Position numbers and translations under genes: made by a program. Of a stretch of 64,000 bases of DNA, positions 21,464 to 31,093 are shown piece by piece; positions within the stretch are counted from its first letter, which is position 1; each line of letters opens with the position of its first letter. Origin of the DNA: Anaerolineae bacterium CG2_30_57_67 (lineage in GTDB: Bacteria; Chloroflexota; Anaerolineae; Anaerolineales; Villigracilaceae); assembly GCA_001872455.1 (NCBI GenBank), contig MNXJ01000084.1, forward strand, positions 1 through 64,000. The letters are read 5' to 3'. Below the pieces are notes generated by a model, which saw nothing but the letters and a program-made list of their open reading frames with translations, had not been told where the DNA came from and made no database searches.

Positions 21464-24400
21464 TTATTGGGGTTGTTTCAGCGGAACTTGCAGGAAGAAA
21501 ATACTACCCTTGCCCAGTTGGCTTTCCAACCAGACTTTGCCGCCGTGCCGTTCGGCAATGGATTTGACAATCGCCAGGCCGAGACCAGAGCCTTTTTGTT
21601 CGCGCGCCTCGCGCTGCCCGCCGCGGTAAAACTTTTCAAACAGGCGCGGCTGATCAATGGGTGCAATGCCAATGCCGGTATCTTGCACTTCAAACAACAT
21701 TGTATCTGCAGGAACGCGCAGACGGGCTGTCACCATGCCGCCGTTAGGCGTGTATTTGATGGCGTTTTCAACCAGGTTGTACATTGCCTGGTAGAGCAGA
21801 GTCTGGTCGGCCTCGATAATTGGCGCGGTGTCATGTGGCAATTCCAGCGTGAGTTGAATGTTCTTTTGCGAAGCCTGCGCCTGCAGGCTGTTGGTGACAC
21901 CTTCCACCAAATCGAGCAGGGGCAGCATGGTCAGTTGTAGGCCAACGCCCACTTCAATGCGCCCAAGGTCAAGCAGGTTGTTCACCAGGCGCGCCATGTT
22001 CTCAACGCCGGAAATGATTTTTTTGACATAGCCTTGCTGTTGTTCATTCAGGTCGCCGACCATTTCCAGCATCGTGGCGTAACCGCGCATCAGCGTCAGT
22101 GGCGAACGCAAGTCGTGGCTGACGGTGTTGACAAATTCAGTCTTCATCGTGTCCAACTCTTTGAAGTGCGTCACGTCGCGCAGAATGCAGACACGTCCCA
22201 CCGGGCGGCCTTCAGCGACCACGGGTGAGGCGGTTGCCAGGTAAACCTGTCCATTGCCAATCACCACTTCAGCAGAGAGTTTGTCGGGCGAATCGGCCTG
22301 GAGAATGTCGAGCAAGGCTTTTTGTGAGATGACGCGCTCAATCGGTTGGCCTTCACCTGCGCCGACGCCTGCGCCCAGCGTTTGCCAGGCGGCGGGGTTG
22401 GAGAGCAACAGGCGATTCTTCTGGTCGGTCACCAAGACCGGGTCGGGCGTGGATGCCAAAATAGCGGCCAGGCGCTGTCGGCCTACCTCGGCAGAAAGGA
22501 AAAGGTGGTTGTTGGAGGCGGCCAGCGCAGCCTGTCCGGCTAGCGTAGTCAGGAAGCGTACATCCGAATCGGAAAACAGGCGCGGCTGGTCGTAGGCTGC
22601 CCAGATGACGCCGTAGTAGCGATTCTCGTAGCGCAGGGGAAAACCAATCAGTGAGGCGGGCGCTGTTTTGCCGGGAGCAATTTCCAGCCCGCGCGCCCGC
22701 GCTACGTTGGTAAAAATCACCCGTTCCTGATGCTGTGTCAGCGTAATCATTTGCTCATCCAAAAAGTCGTAGTGCTCTTTGGAAGGGCCAATCGCAAACA
22801 CTGGCGCAGAGTCGTCTTCGCCGTCTTTCAGGTTGGCTGCCGACATGACCACGCGCACGGCGTTGGCCCCTGTGGCGAGGATGGCTTCCAGTACCGGCTG
22901 TACCGCGTCGCGCATGTCAAGGCTGGAGGCTACGCCCTGACTGACCAGCAACAGGCGGTTGAGTTCTTCCAATCGGGCTTGCAGGCTGACGCGCATTTGC
23001 TCGAAGGCGCGGCGCAACTGACCAACTTCATCCACGCCTTCGATTGTCAATGGATGATCGAGTTGTCCCTGGGCAATGCGGACGGCTTCGCTGGACAGCG
23101 TTTGCATGGATTGGGTGACGGTTTTCAGGCCAAGGCGCAGTGACACCAATGCCACCAGCGCCAGCAATAAAATCATGGCTGAGAGGGGCGCGGCAATGCT
23201 CAGTGCCAGTTGCTGTGCTTGTTGCGCTGGAATGGCTAACGCCACCGCCCACGAGCGGCCTGCGGCGGGTTGGAAATAAACCAGGTTACGTGTGCCATTG
23301 GGCGCGGTGTCGTCAAAGAAACTTGCCTTCTCAGGCCGATGGCCGGGGTAGGCGCTCATTACCAGCGTGGTAACGGGATGGACCAAAATGCGGCCATTTT
23401 CGTCCATCAAAATACCTTCGCCGCCCAATTCTTGCACGCTTTTCAGGCTTTGAAGCAAAGGCTGCGTGAACGGATTGGTTTCCAGGTTGGTGCGCGCCAC
23501 CAGGACACGCTCTGGTTGGCCGGTGGCGGGGTCTATCAGCGCAATGACAAAGGAGACGCGCGCAGGCTCGCCGCTGGAAACGGGTGGGATGGTGTAGGTT
23601 TGGCTGAGGACGCCGCTAAAAGCCAGATCCAAGCCGGCAGTTTCTTCCGGAAAAAAAATCAGTTCTGCGCTGGAAGAAGTTTCCGGGTAATTGCCCAAGA
23701 CCTGGCCGGAGCGGCTGGCAACAATGAGCTGATCAAAATAGGGCACTGAACGAATTTGCTCGCTCAGCAATGCGGAAAGTTCCGCGCCCGCAGCGGAGCT
23801 CATTTCGGGGCGAAACGCCATTTGGCTGGCGAGGCTTTGGCCGGTTTCGAGGAAGAACGGAATGCTTTGCGAGGTTAGTTCTGCTGTGCCGCGCAGACGA
23901 TTTTCCAGCATCTGACGGGCGGCAGACCCGGCCACCAGCCAGTCGCCGATTAACAGGGCAATCAGCAAAAATGAAATGAGCGTACCCGTGCCGAAAAGGA
24001 AACGCGTTTCGATGCTGCGCTCGGTGGGTGAGGGTTGCAGTGGCGCGCGACGCCCCCACAAACCAGGGAAGGTGATTGCCAGTACTTGAGCAAAAATGCC
24101 GCTGATTAATAGTTCACCGCCCAACGCCAAAATGGCGTTGGGCGCGCGGGTCAGGGCGTAATCCAGCCGGGCGGCCATTGAACCGGAAGCCACCAAAAAC
24201 GAATCTAAAATAAAAAGTGGAGCGTATAACGCCGTCAGTACCAACGCGGCAATCAGCGGTTCGCGCAACAGACGAAATGACCAGGTGCGGTAGCGTTGAC
24301 GCGCAGCCACGCTGAATAGAATTCCCAACAGCGCCATTTCGAGCGGGGTAAAAATGCTATGCGTATCCCAGGCAAAGCGGAAAATACCCCCCAATAAGCC

Positions 24401-24751
24401 AATCAGCATGCCGGCCCAGGGGCCAAACATGCCGCCAGCCAACATCCACGGTAAGGCAGAAAGCGCCATCAGCGCTGGGCCGCGCGGTTCTTGCGGAATT
24501 CCTGGCAAGGGCAAAGCTGCTCCGGCGGGCAAGCGCAAGCCAATAAAAGCATTGGCAAAAAACGCCGCCAGCGCCAGCGCTGCTAACACGCCCAACGCGC
24601 GCGCGTCCCAGTGCGGCTGGTAACTTTTCCATGTATTTGCCAGCCAGAGCGTCCAGGTGACCAAAAGCGCCCAACCCAGCCAACCAATCAGGGAGGCAGG
24701 CCAAAGTGGCGCTGGAAAAACGTTAGCAAGCAAGGAGAAGATGGGTTCCAT
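21464..24751 (-). CDS. membrane sensor histidine kinase (5TM-like, Cache, HAMP, GAF, PAS, HisKA, HATPase)
   Basis: A 1095-residue transmembrane kinase. Layout by inspection: about six hydrophobic segments in residues 1-240 resembling 5TM/LytS-type input regions; another helix near 260; an extracytoplasmic Cache-like domain (about 285-530); a helix near 545; HAMP (about 560-615, DEVGQLRRAFEQMRVSLQAR); GAF (about 620-790); PAS (about 795-865, STPDPVLVTDQ); HisKA with phospho-His in VSHDLRSPLTLMRGY; and HATPase with N box NLVENAIKYTPNGG, DTGIGI and GSGLGLAIVKSIAERHGG. All catalytic boxes are intact. No response regulator lies nearby, so the partner is unknown. Confidence 0.92.
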   Translation of the reverse strand: MEPIFSLLANVFPAPLWPASLIGWLGWALLVTWTLWLANTWKSYQPHWDARALGVLAALALAAFFANAFIGLRLPAGAALPLPGIPQEPRGPALMALSALPWMLAGGMFGPWAGMLIGLLGGIFRFAWDTHSIFTPLEMALLGILFSVAARQRYRTWSFRLLREPLIAALVLTALYAPLFILDSFLVASGSMAARLDYALTRAPNAILALGGELLISGIFAQVLAITFPGLWGRRAPLQPSPTERSIETRFLFGTGTLISFLLIALLIGDWLVAGSAARQMLENRLRGTAELTSQSIPFFLETGQSLASQMAFRPEMSSAAGAELSALLSEQIRSVPYFDQLIVASRSGQVLGNYPETSSSAELIFFPEETAGLDLAFSGVLSQTYTIPPVSSGEPARVSFVIALIDPATGQPERVLVARTNLETNPFTQPLLQSLKSVQELGGEGILMDENGRILVHPVTTLVMSAYPGHRPEKASFFDDTAPNGTRNLVYFQPAAGRSWAVALAIPAQQAQQLALSIAAPLSAMILLLALVALVSLRLGLKTVTQSMQTLSSEAVRIAQGQLDHPLTIEGVDEVGQLRRAFEQMRVSLQARLEELNRLLLVSQGVASSLDMRDAVQPVLEAILATGANAVRVVMSAANLKDGEDDSAPVFAIGPSKEHYDFLDEQMITLTQHQERVIFTNVARARGLEIAPGKTAPASLIGFPLRYENRYYGVIWAAYDQPRLFSDSDVRFLTTLAGQAALAASNNHLFLSAEVGRQRLAAILASTPDPVLVTDQKNRLLLSNPAAWQTLGAGVGAGEGQPIERVISQKALLDILQADSPDKLSAEVVIGNGQVYLATASPVVAEGRPVGRVCILRDVTHFKELDTMKTEFVNTVSHDLRSPLTLMRGYATMLEMVGDLNEQQQGYVKKIISGVENMARLVNNLLDLGRIEVGVGLQLTMLPLLDLVEGVTNSLQAQASQKNIQLTLELPHDTAPIIEADQTLLYQAMYNLVENAIKYTPNGGMVTARLRVPADTMLFEVQDTGIGIAPIDQPRLFEKFYRGGQREAREQKGSGLGLAIVKSIAERHGGKVWLESQLGKGSIFFLQVPLKQPQ

Positions 24752-24843
24752 TACAAATACCGTTTTTCGATTATAGCATGGGCGCCAAAAAAGGACTTAT
24801 CTACACGCGCAACCGGCGATTTTGTTAGGCTCTACACCAAACG

Positions 24844-25539
24844 CTACGGAACAAGAAAGTTCTGGTACTCGCCGCGATATTCAGGCGGCAACAGCGCCGC
24901 GATATGGCGCATCACCAGGTCAGCGTTGCGCTGGCGGGAGATGCGGCGTTCCTCGCCGCGCCCGGTTACTGCCGGAACGCAAAAAGGTTGGCCCACCCGC
25001 AAAATCAACTGCGGACGCTGCCAGCGGAGGGCGCGGTTAAAAAAGTCATCGCTGGTGCCAATCACGCCTACCGGCAAAATGGGAACGGCGGCGGCTTCCA
25101 GAATGAACGCCACACCAGGGCGCGCGCGGCGCATGGCGGCGGCGTGTGTGCGCCCGCCCTCTGGCGACATGAGCAACGGATATCCCGCCCGGAGTACTGC
25201 GCCAACCCGTTCCAACGCTTCACGGTCATACGCGCCGCGGTGGACAGGAATCGCGCCATACAGCCGCACCAACAGGTTTTGCCCAAATCCGGCGCGATTC
25301 CAAATGTCAGACGCGCCCAGAACTTCAATGTTGCCCGGCCAAAAGGTCAGTACAAAAGGCGGGTCAAAGACCGAGACGTGATTGAACGCCGCCAGATAGG
25401 GCGCACCCGTTGGAATGTTTTCCAATCCTTCGAGGCGCACGTCAGCGAGTAAGTGAAACAGGCCGCGAAAGATGGGGCGCAAAAGCGCCCGCGCCAGACG
25501 AGAACCAGGCGCGGGCGTGTATGTGTTCATTTTTTGCAT
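24844..25539 (-). CDS. plsC: 1-acyl-sn-glycerol-3-phosphate acyltransferase (PlsC-like)
   Basis: Transfers the second acyl chain in phospholipid synthesis. The HX4D motif is His54/Asp59 (FNHVSVFDPPF), followed by AIPVHRGAYDREA and SPEGGRTHA. It has 231 residues. Two starts are possible: ATG 25539, or ATG 25530, which overlaps the cmk stop as ATGA. The latter is the classic coupling arrangement; I cannot decide and report the longer form. It is the last gene of a tight operon ltaE-GT39-cmk-plsC. Confidence 0.88.
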   Translation of the reverse strand: MQKMNTYTPAPGSRLARALLRPIFRGLFHLLADVRLEGLENIPTGAPYLAAFNHVSVFDPPFVLTFWPGNIEVLGASDIWNRAGFGQNLLVRLYGAIPVHRGAYDREALERVGAVLRAGYPLLMSPEGGRTHAAAMRRARPGVAFILEAAAVPILPVGVIGTSDDFFNRALRWQRPQLILRVGQPFCVPAVTGRGEERRISRQRNADLVMRHIAALLPPEYRGEYQNFLVP

Positions 25540-26204
25540 AGTGATAAGGCTCGTTGGAAAACCGCATCAGCGTCCAGTTTGTCGGAGTCAATCAAGATGG
25601 CGTCATCTGCTGGTTTAAGGGGAGCAACTGCCCGGGTCGAGTCAATGCGGTCACGTTCAATCACCTGGGCGAGAATTTGAACGAAATCTGCTGTTTCGCC
25701 GCGTTGAAGCATTTCATCACAGCGGCGACGGGCGCGTACTTCGGCAGAGGCGTCTAGATAAATTTTCACATCGGCGTCCGGCAAAACAACTGTGCCGATA
25801 TCGCGTCCAACCATCACGACGCGCCCACGCAATCCGATGCGGCGCTGCTGACGGGTGAGCGCTTCGCGCACGCCAGGGTAGGCGGAGACGATTGAAACGT
25901 TGGCGTCCACTTCCGGCTGGCGAATGTCCCAGGTGATGTCGTGACCGTCCACGACCACATCACAGGGGCGGCCATCTTCAAAAGATGGTTCGGTCACTTC
26001 GATGGGAACATCCTGCGCCAGGCGGGTAATGGTGGATTCGTTTGTCAGGTCGAGGCCGTGGTCAAGCGCCAGCCAGGTGATGGCGCGATACATCAGCCCC
26101 GTGTCGAAATACAAATAGCCAAGCGCTTCGGCCAGGTGAAAACCCAGGGTAGATTTGCCCGATGCCGCCGGGCCGTCAATGGCGATGATGCGAAGATGGG
26201 TCAT
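25527..26204 (-). CDS. cmk: cytidylate kinase
   Basis: Phosphorylates CMP/dCMP. The P-loop GPAASGKS is at residues 11-18, then YFDTGLMYRAITWLAL, GRDIGTVVLPDADVKIYLDASAEVRARRR and the lid region. It has 225 residues. I start it at ATG 26204, which overlaps the stop of the upstream gene (ATGA); the frame upstream lies within that gene and lacks similarity. Confidence 0.95.
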   Translation of the reverse strand: MTHLRIIAIDGPAASGKSTLGFHLAEALGYLYFDTGLMYRAITWLALDHGLDLTNESTITRLAQDVPIEVTEPSFEDGRPCDVVVDGHDITWDIRQPEVDANVSIVSAYPGVREALTRQQRRIGLRGRVVMVGRDIGTVVLPDADVKIYLDASAEVRARRRCDEMLQRGETADFVQILAQVIERDRIDSTRAVAPLKPADDAILIDSDKLDADAVFQRALSLCKK

Positions 26205-27892
26205 GGATTGCTTTCGTTGGAAAACAGGTCGGTGCGCGCCCACAGAATGATGTTTTCCTCGCCGGAAGGCAGGGAATGCTCCACCAGCCAGGTCATCCAA
26301 TCGGCGGCGGAGGCTTGCTCCCAGCCAGGGTAGCTGTACCAGCGGAAATCTGCGCCACGGTAGGCGCTTTCTAATTGCGGAGCGGAGAAGCCTTCAGAGG
26401 TAATAAACAGGTTTGAGGTTGAATTGGGCACAAAATCGGCGGCGACGGTTACGTCCCAAGCGCGCAGAAGCCAGCGCAAGGCGGCGGGCGCGTTGGAAGT
26501 GGTGGAAGAATTCATACCGACGAGAATGACTTTCAGTGACTGGGATGTTCCGGTGTGGCGCAGTGACAGGTCATTCATCTGGCGCTGGAGGGCGTCGGCC
26601 TGGGTCACTTGCGCGCCGGGGCGCCAAAACTCAACGGTGGCATGGGGTTTCAGGTTGGCGGCAAACAAGGCGATTGAAAGCGAATAAACTGCCAAAAATC
26701 CCAACCCGCCCCAGAGCGTTCCCTGCCAGGCGACCGCGGTGTTCCAGCCTTGCGCTACAAGCGCGGCGCCAACGGCTAGCATCAGAACAGCGGCCAGTGC
26801 GACGAGGGTGTACATTTGAGCGCTGGGAGGGTCCATCTTTCCCAGGGCAACGGCGGTCAGGGCCAGGGCGGCAAAAGTGAGCAAGAGCAAGGTCAGTACC
26901 GTCATCGCCAGTGTTTCATTGCGCCCGGCTTGCGCTGGAATCAGCAGATGTTGCAACTCAAGCGCAGCCAACGTCCAGAGCGGAATCAATGCCCAGGCCA
27001 GGCCGCCAATCGGGCGCGCCGGCGGCGCCAGAGAAAGAATCAGCGCCGCGAAAAACCAGAAGGTCAGAAAAAGCGTCAAGGCATCGCGTTTCAGCGCCCC
27101 GCGAACGGCAGCGATGAGGCCAAAAATGATTGCCAGTGGCTGATAAATAAACGGAGTGGTTAGCATTACCAGCGGCGGCAAAGCACCAGGAGTCCAAAAG
27201 TCATCCAACGAAAAGCGGAAAATTGCGCCCAGCCCGCCAGGGGAGAGCAGGAAGAAACTGCCAAAGGCCAGATACGCGCCGATGGCATAGAACGCGGCGC
27301 GGCGCAGGCTGGAAGCCTCCAGCCGAAAATCGTCGGCGGGAACGATGCCGCGCGTCAGCCCGTAGGACACCGCCAGCGCCAGCAGTCCGGGCCAGAGTGC
27401 GGGGCCGCTCAACAGCATCCATCCGACGCAAATTCCAGCCCACTCAACCCGGTTGTTGCGCCACAGCCCCCAAACCAGCGCTGTTAGCGTCATCGTCAGA
27501 ATGGGGCTGCCGGCTTCGCGCGAAAGCGCCAGCAGGCCGGGGTCAAGCGCAAGAAAAAAAGTCAGAAAAAGGGCGGCTTTTTGTCCCAGTTTGTCGGCGA
27601 AAAGCAGGGGCGCTAAGACGAGGCCACTGCCTGCCAGCGCTGAAACCAGGCGGGCGGCGGCATTGCTTGCCTGAAAAATGAAAAATAAGCTGGCAGTCAG
27701 GTGGACGTAGAGCGGTTGCGTGCCTAGCGTCACCGGCTGTGAGCGCAGCAAACCCAATGCCTGTAACGCCCAATTGGCTTCGGCGTCGGAAAGGGGAAGT
27801 TCGCCCAGGCGCAAAAGGCGCAAAAGGAGCGCCAGCGCAAAGGCCAGCGCGAACCAGGGAATGAAACGGCGGGAGGAAGATGAAACGGTCAT
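26201..27892 (-). CDS. polytopic membrane protein, glycosyltransferase family 39-like
   Basis: A 563-residue protein with about 10-12 hydrophobic segments and a C-terminal soluble part (about residues 430-563). The N-terminal pattern LRLGELPLSDAEANWALQALG resembles the first loop of GT39/ArnT-type mannosyltransferases, where acidic residues bind the lipid-linked sugar. The family assignment is tentative: overall composition and topology fit, but I see no diagnostic motif beyond that. It overlaps cmk by 4 bases and follows ltaE by 9 bases. Confidence 0.6.
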   Translation of the reverse strand: MTVSSSSRRFIPWFALAFALALLLRLLRLGELPLSDAEANWALQALGLLRSQPVTLGTQPLYVHLTASLFFIFQASNAAARLVSALAGSGLVLAPLLFADKLGQKAALFLTFFLALDPGLLALSREAGSPILTMTLTALVWGLWRNNRVEWAGICVGWMLLSGPALWPGLLALAVSYGLTRGIVPADDFRLEASSLRRAAFYAIGAYLAFGSFFLLSPGGLGAIFRFSLDDFWTPGALPPLVMLTTPFIYQPLAIIFGLIAAVRGALKRDALTLFLTFWFFAALILSLAPPARPIGGLAWALIPLWTLAALELQHLLIPAQAGRNETLAMTVLTLLLLTFAALALTAVALGKMDPPSAQMYTLVALAAVLMLAVGAALVAQGWNTAVAWQGTLWGGLGFLAVYSLSIALFAANLKPHATVEFWRPGAQVTQADALQRQMNDLSLRHTGTSQSLKVILVGMNSSTTSNAPAALRWLLRAWDVTVAADFVPNSTSNLFITSEGFSAPQLESAYRGADFRWYSYPGWEQASAADWMTWLVEHSLPSGEENIILWARTDLFSNESNP

Positions 27893-27901
27893 GGTTGTAT
27901 T

Positions 27902-28948
27902 TTACTGTAAACCAAAGACTTCGTTTAGCGCGCTCAGGGTGGTTGCGACAGCCGCGTCATCAATCCAGTAATGCGTCACCAGACGAAACCGGCGTGGATT
28001 GCTGGCGTGCATCAAGACGCCGCGTTGTTCCATTTTTTGCTCAATTTCGTGGTCACTGAACTGTATTTGCGGAGAAAAATCAAAAAAGACCATGTTGGTG
28101 GCGGGCATGCCCGGCCAGAGACGGAGGCTGGGGATTTTTTGAATTCCTTCGGCTAGGCGCGCAGCGCGGGCGTGGTCATCGACCAGGCGTTCAACCATCG
28201 TCTCCAGGGCGACGATGCCAGCGGCGGCCAAGATGCCGGCCTGACGCATGCCGCCGCCCAGGTGTTTGCGAATTTTGCGGGCGTGGGCAATGAATTCACG
28301 CGAGCCGCACAGCACCGATCCGACCGGGGCGCACAGCCCTTTTGATAGACAAAAAGTGACAGAATCGACCGCGGCGGTCAAGGCGTGCGCGTCCACTTTT
28401 TGGGCAACGGCAGAATTGAACAGACGCGCGCCGTCCATGTGAACAATCAGCCCGCGCGCGTGAGCAAAGTCGGCCAGACGGCGCACGGTTTCGGGCGTCT
28501 GATACACGCCGCCGCAACGGTTGTGGGTGTTTTCGATTTCTATCAGGCGGGTGACGGGTTCGTGGTCATCTTCAGGCGGGCGGATGTTGGCTTCAACCTC
28601 ATTCAGGTCGAGTGAGCCATCGGGCAATTCGGGAATTTGGGAGGAGTGGATGCCGCCCAGCGTGGAAATGCCGCCGCCTTCATACAAAAAAGTGTGCGAA
28701 TGTTTGCCCATGATGACTTCGTCGCCGCGTCCGCAGTGCGCGAGAATGGCGGCCAGATTGCCCATCGTGCCGGAGGGAACGAACAGCCCGGCTTCTTTGC
28801 CCACTTTGGCGGCGGCCAGTTCTTGCAGGGCATTGACGGTTGGGTCATCGTGGTAAACATCATCACCGACAACGGCTTTTGCCATCGCCTCGCGCATGGC
28901 GGGCGTTGGCTGGGTGACAGTATCCGAGCGAAAATCAACAAGGCGCAT
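27902..28948 (-). CDS. ltaE: low-specificity L-threonine aldolase
   Basis: PLP enzyme cleaving L-threonine/allo-threonine to glycine and acetaldehyde, 348 residues from ATG 28948 (MRLVDFRSDTVTQPT). Marks are GDDVYHDDPTVNALQ, LFVPSGTMGNLAA, HMDGARLFNSAVA, and the PLP lysine in VTFCLSKGLCAPVGSVL. The frame is open upstream to 29209, but that part is antisense to the RNA methyltransferase gene and not homologous. It is divergent from that gene with a 76-base spacer. Confidence 0.93.
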   Translation of the reverse strand: MRLVDFRSDTVTQPTPAMREAMAKAVVGDDVYHDDPTVNALQELAAAKVGKEAGLFVPSGTMGNLAAILAHCGRGDEVIMGKHSHTFLYEGGGISTLGGIHSSQIPELPDGSLDLNEVEANIRPPEDDHEPVTRLIEIENTHNRCGGVYQTPETVRRLADFAHARGLIVHMDGARLFNSAVAQKVDAHALTAAVDSVTFCLSKGLCAPVGSVLCGSREFIAHARKIRKHLGGGMRQAGILAAAGIVALETMVERLVDDHARAARLAEGIQKIPSLRLWPGMPATNMVFFDFSPQIQFSDHEIEQKMEQRGVLMHASNPRRFRLVTHYWIDDAAVATTLSALNEVFGLQ

Positions 28949-29024
28949 AAAAACTCGCTTTCTGGGGTGGAGGACAGGCCGGTAAACTTGTTTTACATTA
29001 TACTTTCGAGGGTAAAATAAACGG

Positions 29025-29843
29025 GTGATTACTTCGCCACACAACCCAAAACTCAAACTGATACACGCGCTGGCCGGACGTTCCAGGGAGCGGCGCGAAA
29101 ATGGCGCTTTTCTGGCTGAAGGCGTGCGCCTGGTGGAAGATGCGCTGGCGGCTGGCTGGCCGTTTCGCTTCGCGCTGGCGGCAGAGACGCCGGGCGGACG
29201 CGCCGCCAAACTGATTGCCCGCCTGGAAGCAAACGGCGTTGATGTGGAACGCGTTCAAAACGATATTCTTGCAGGCGCAGGCGAAACCGAAACCAGCCAG
29301 GGCGTTTTGGCCGTTCTCGAATTGCCATCCGCGCTTGCTTCACCCGAGGCCCGATTCCCTGTTTTCGCTGCGCCCAACGCCAGCATCCCCGCTTTTGTTG
29401 TCCTTTTTGACCAAATCCGCGACCCCGGCAACCTCGGCACGCTGATTCGCGCGGCGGCGGCAGCGGGAGCGCACGAGATTCTTCTCCCGCCAGAAACGGC
29501 TGACGCCTTTGCCCCAAAAACTGTCCGCGCCGGAATGGGAGCGCATTTTCGCCTGCCGATTCTTTCACGCGCCTGGGGAAAAATCCGTACCCGGCTGAAC
29601 GGGTTGACCGTTTACCTGGCCGAAACCGAGCAAGCAGCCCCGTGCTGGCAAGCCGATTTTCGCCGTCCGCTGGCGCTGATCATCGGCGGCGAAGCCGATG
29701 GCGCCAGCGCCGAAGCCCGCGCCCTGACCAGCCAAAATGTTGTTATTCCCATGCCCGGCGGAGTAGAATCGCTCAACGCCGCCATGGCCGGAACCGTTTT
29801 GATGTTCGAAGTAGTCAGACAGAGAGAAGAGAGACACCCATGA
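29025..29843 (+). CDS. SpoU/TrmH-family RNA 2'-O-methyltransferase
   Basis: A 272-residue SPOUT enzyme for rRNA or tRNA ribose methylation. The N-terminal substrate-binding domain (FLAEGVRLVEDALAAG) is followed by the knot: FDQIRDPGNLGTLIRAAAAAG, LIIGGEADGAS and IPMPGGVESLNAAMAG (motifs 1-3). The start is GTG 29025 with no Shine-Dalgarno; a TAAAAT box ends 7 bases before it, which would fit a leaderless message. Its stop overlaps the DUF711 gene start (ATGA). It could be RlmB- or TsnR-like; the target RNA cannot be told. Confidence 0.88.
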   Translation: MITSPHNPKLKLIHALAGRSRERRENGAFLAEGVRLVEDALAAGWPFRFALAAETPGGRAAKLIARLEANGVDVERVQNDILAGAGETETSQGVLAVLELPSALASPEARFPVFAAPNASIPAFVVLFDQIRDPGNLGTLIRAAAAAGAHEILLPPETADAFAPKTVRAGMGAHFRLPILSRAWGKIRTRLNGLTVYLAETEQAAPCWQADFRRPLALIIGGEADGASAEARALTSQNVVIPMPGGVESLNAAMAGTVLMFEVVRQREERHP

Positions 29844-31054
29844 AAATCCGTTCCATTACCTATTTTTTCAACCCCGGCTGGCCGCTTAACCAGGAAAAAA
29901 TACAAGAAGCCGGAAAATTTCTGGCGGAGGCCAAAGCCGCTTATCAGGCCGAAGGCTACGAGGTGCAAACTACACGGGTTGCAACGGTTCCGTTCCCAAT
30001 CATTTTGGGCGAACCGCTGATTGGCCTGACCACGCGCATGTCACAAAAAATGAGCGCCGCCATCAAGGCGCAGGGCATTGATTACGCCGCCTTCGGCCCA
30101 GCCATGCCCGAAGTGGCGGAAAGTTATGAACTGATTCCCGACGCCATTCTGCTTTCCGAAAACATCTTCTTTGCCGGTGAAATGGCGACCCCGCAAAAAG
30201 GCATTTCCCTGCCCGCCATCCGCGCCTGCGCCGAGGTTATTTTGCGCAATGCCACACTCAAGCCAGATGGCTTTGCCAATCTGCGTTTCGCCGCGCTGGC
30301 AAACGTTCCGGCGGGCGGGCCATTTTTCCCGGGCGCGTATGCCGACAGTGACAACCCATCCTTTTCGCTGGCGCTTGAAGCCGCCGACCTGGCAGTAGAC
30401 GCTTTCAGCGACGCCGCCACCCTGGACGATGGCCGCAAAGCGCTGGCCGCCGCCATGACCTCCCACGGCGCAAAACTGACCAGCGTCGCCAGTGTCTTGA
30501 AATACCAATTCTCACTCAAATTCAATGGGATTGATTTCTCCACCGCGCCCTATCCCGAAGAAGCGCGTTCCCTCGGCGCGGCCTTTGAACGCATTGGCGC
30601 GCCCAAGGCCGGGATGCACGGCTCGCTGACCGCCGCCGCCTTGCTGACGGAGAGCATGGAGCGCGCCGACTTTGCGCGCGTTGGCTTCAACGGCCTGATG
30701 ATGCCCGTGCTGGAAGATTTCACCCTGGCCGCCCGCGCCGCTGAAGGAATTCTGACCATCAAGGATTTACTGCTCTTCTCGGCAGTCTGCGGCACCGGGC
30801 TGGATACGATTCCGCTCCCTGGCGATGTCACCGCCGAGCAGATTTCTGCGCTGCTGCTGGATATTTCTGCCCTGGCGCTGCGGCTGAACAAACCGCTGAC
30901 TGCCCGGCTGATGCCGATTCCCGGCAAAAAAGCCGGGGACGCCACCGGCTTTGATTTTGACTTTTTTGCCAATAGCAAGGTGATGACGCTCGAAAGCGCC
31001 GGGCTGGGACGGCTGTTCTCGTCTGACGAGCGGCTGATACTGAAGCCGCGCTAA
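29840..31054 (+). CDS. DUF711 family protein
   Basis: A 404-residue cytoplasmic protein of the DUF711 family (related to UPF0210), starting at ATG 29840, which overlaps the methyltransferase stop by 4 bases. Similarity runs from the start (MKIRSITYFFNPGWPLNQEK) through the Ala-rich middle to SSDERLILKPR. No catalytic role is established. A strong terminator follows. Confidence 0.8.
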   Translation: MKIRSITYFFNPGWPLNQEKIQEAGKFLAEAKAAYQAEGYEVQTTRVATVPFPIILGEPLIGLTTRMSQKMSAAIKAQGIDYAAFGPAMPEVAESYELIPDAILLSENIFFAGEMATPQKGISLPAIRACAEVILRNATLKPDGFANLRFAALANVPAGGPFFPGAYADSDNPSFSLALEAADLAVDAFSDAATLDDGRKALAAAMTSHGAKLTSVASVLKYQFSLKFNGIDFSTAPYPEEARSLGAAFERIGAPKAGMHGSLTAAALLTESMERADFARVGFNGLMMPVLEDFTLAARAAEGILTIKDLLLFSAVCGTGLDTIPLPGDVTAEQISALLLDISALALRLNKPLTARLMPIPGKKAGDATGFDFDFFANSKVMTLESAGLGRLFSSDERLILKPR

Positions 31055-31060
31055 AAACGC

Positions 31061-31093
31061 CAAAGGGCGGGAGATTTTCTCCCGCCCTTTTTT
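31061..31093 (+). terminator. intrinsic terminator behind the DUF711 gene
   Basis: AAAGGGCGGG (31061-31070) pairs with CCCGCCCTTT (31081-31090) and is followed by a run of T residues to 31093. It lies just past the stop, between two converging genes. Confidence 0.88.
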
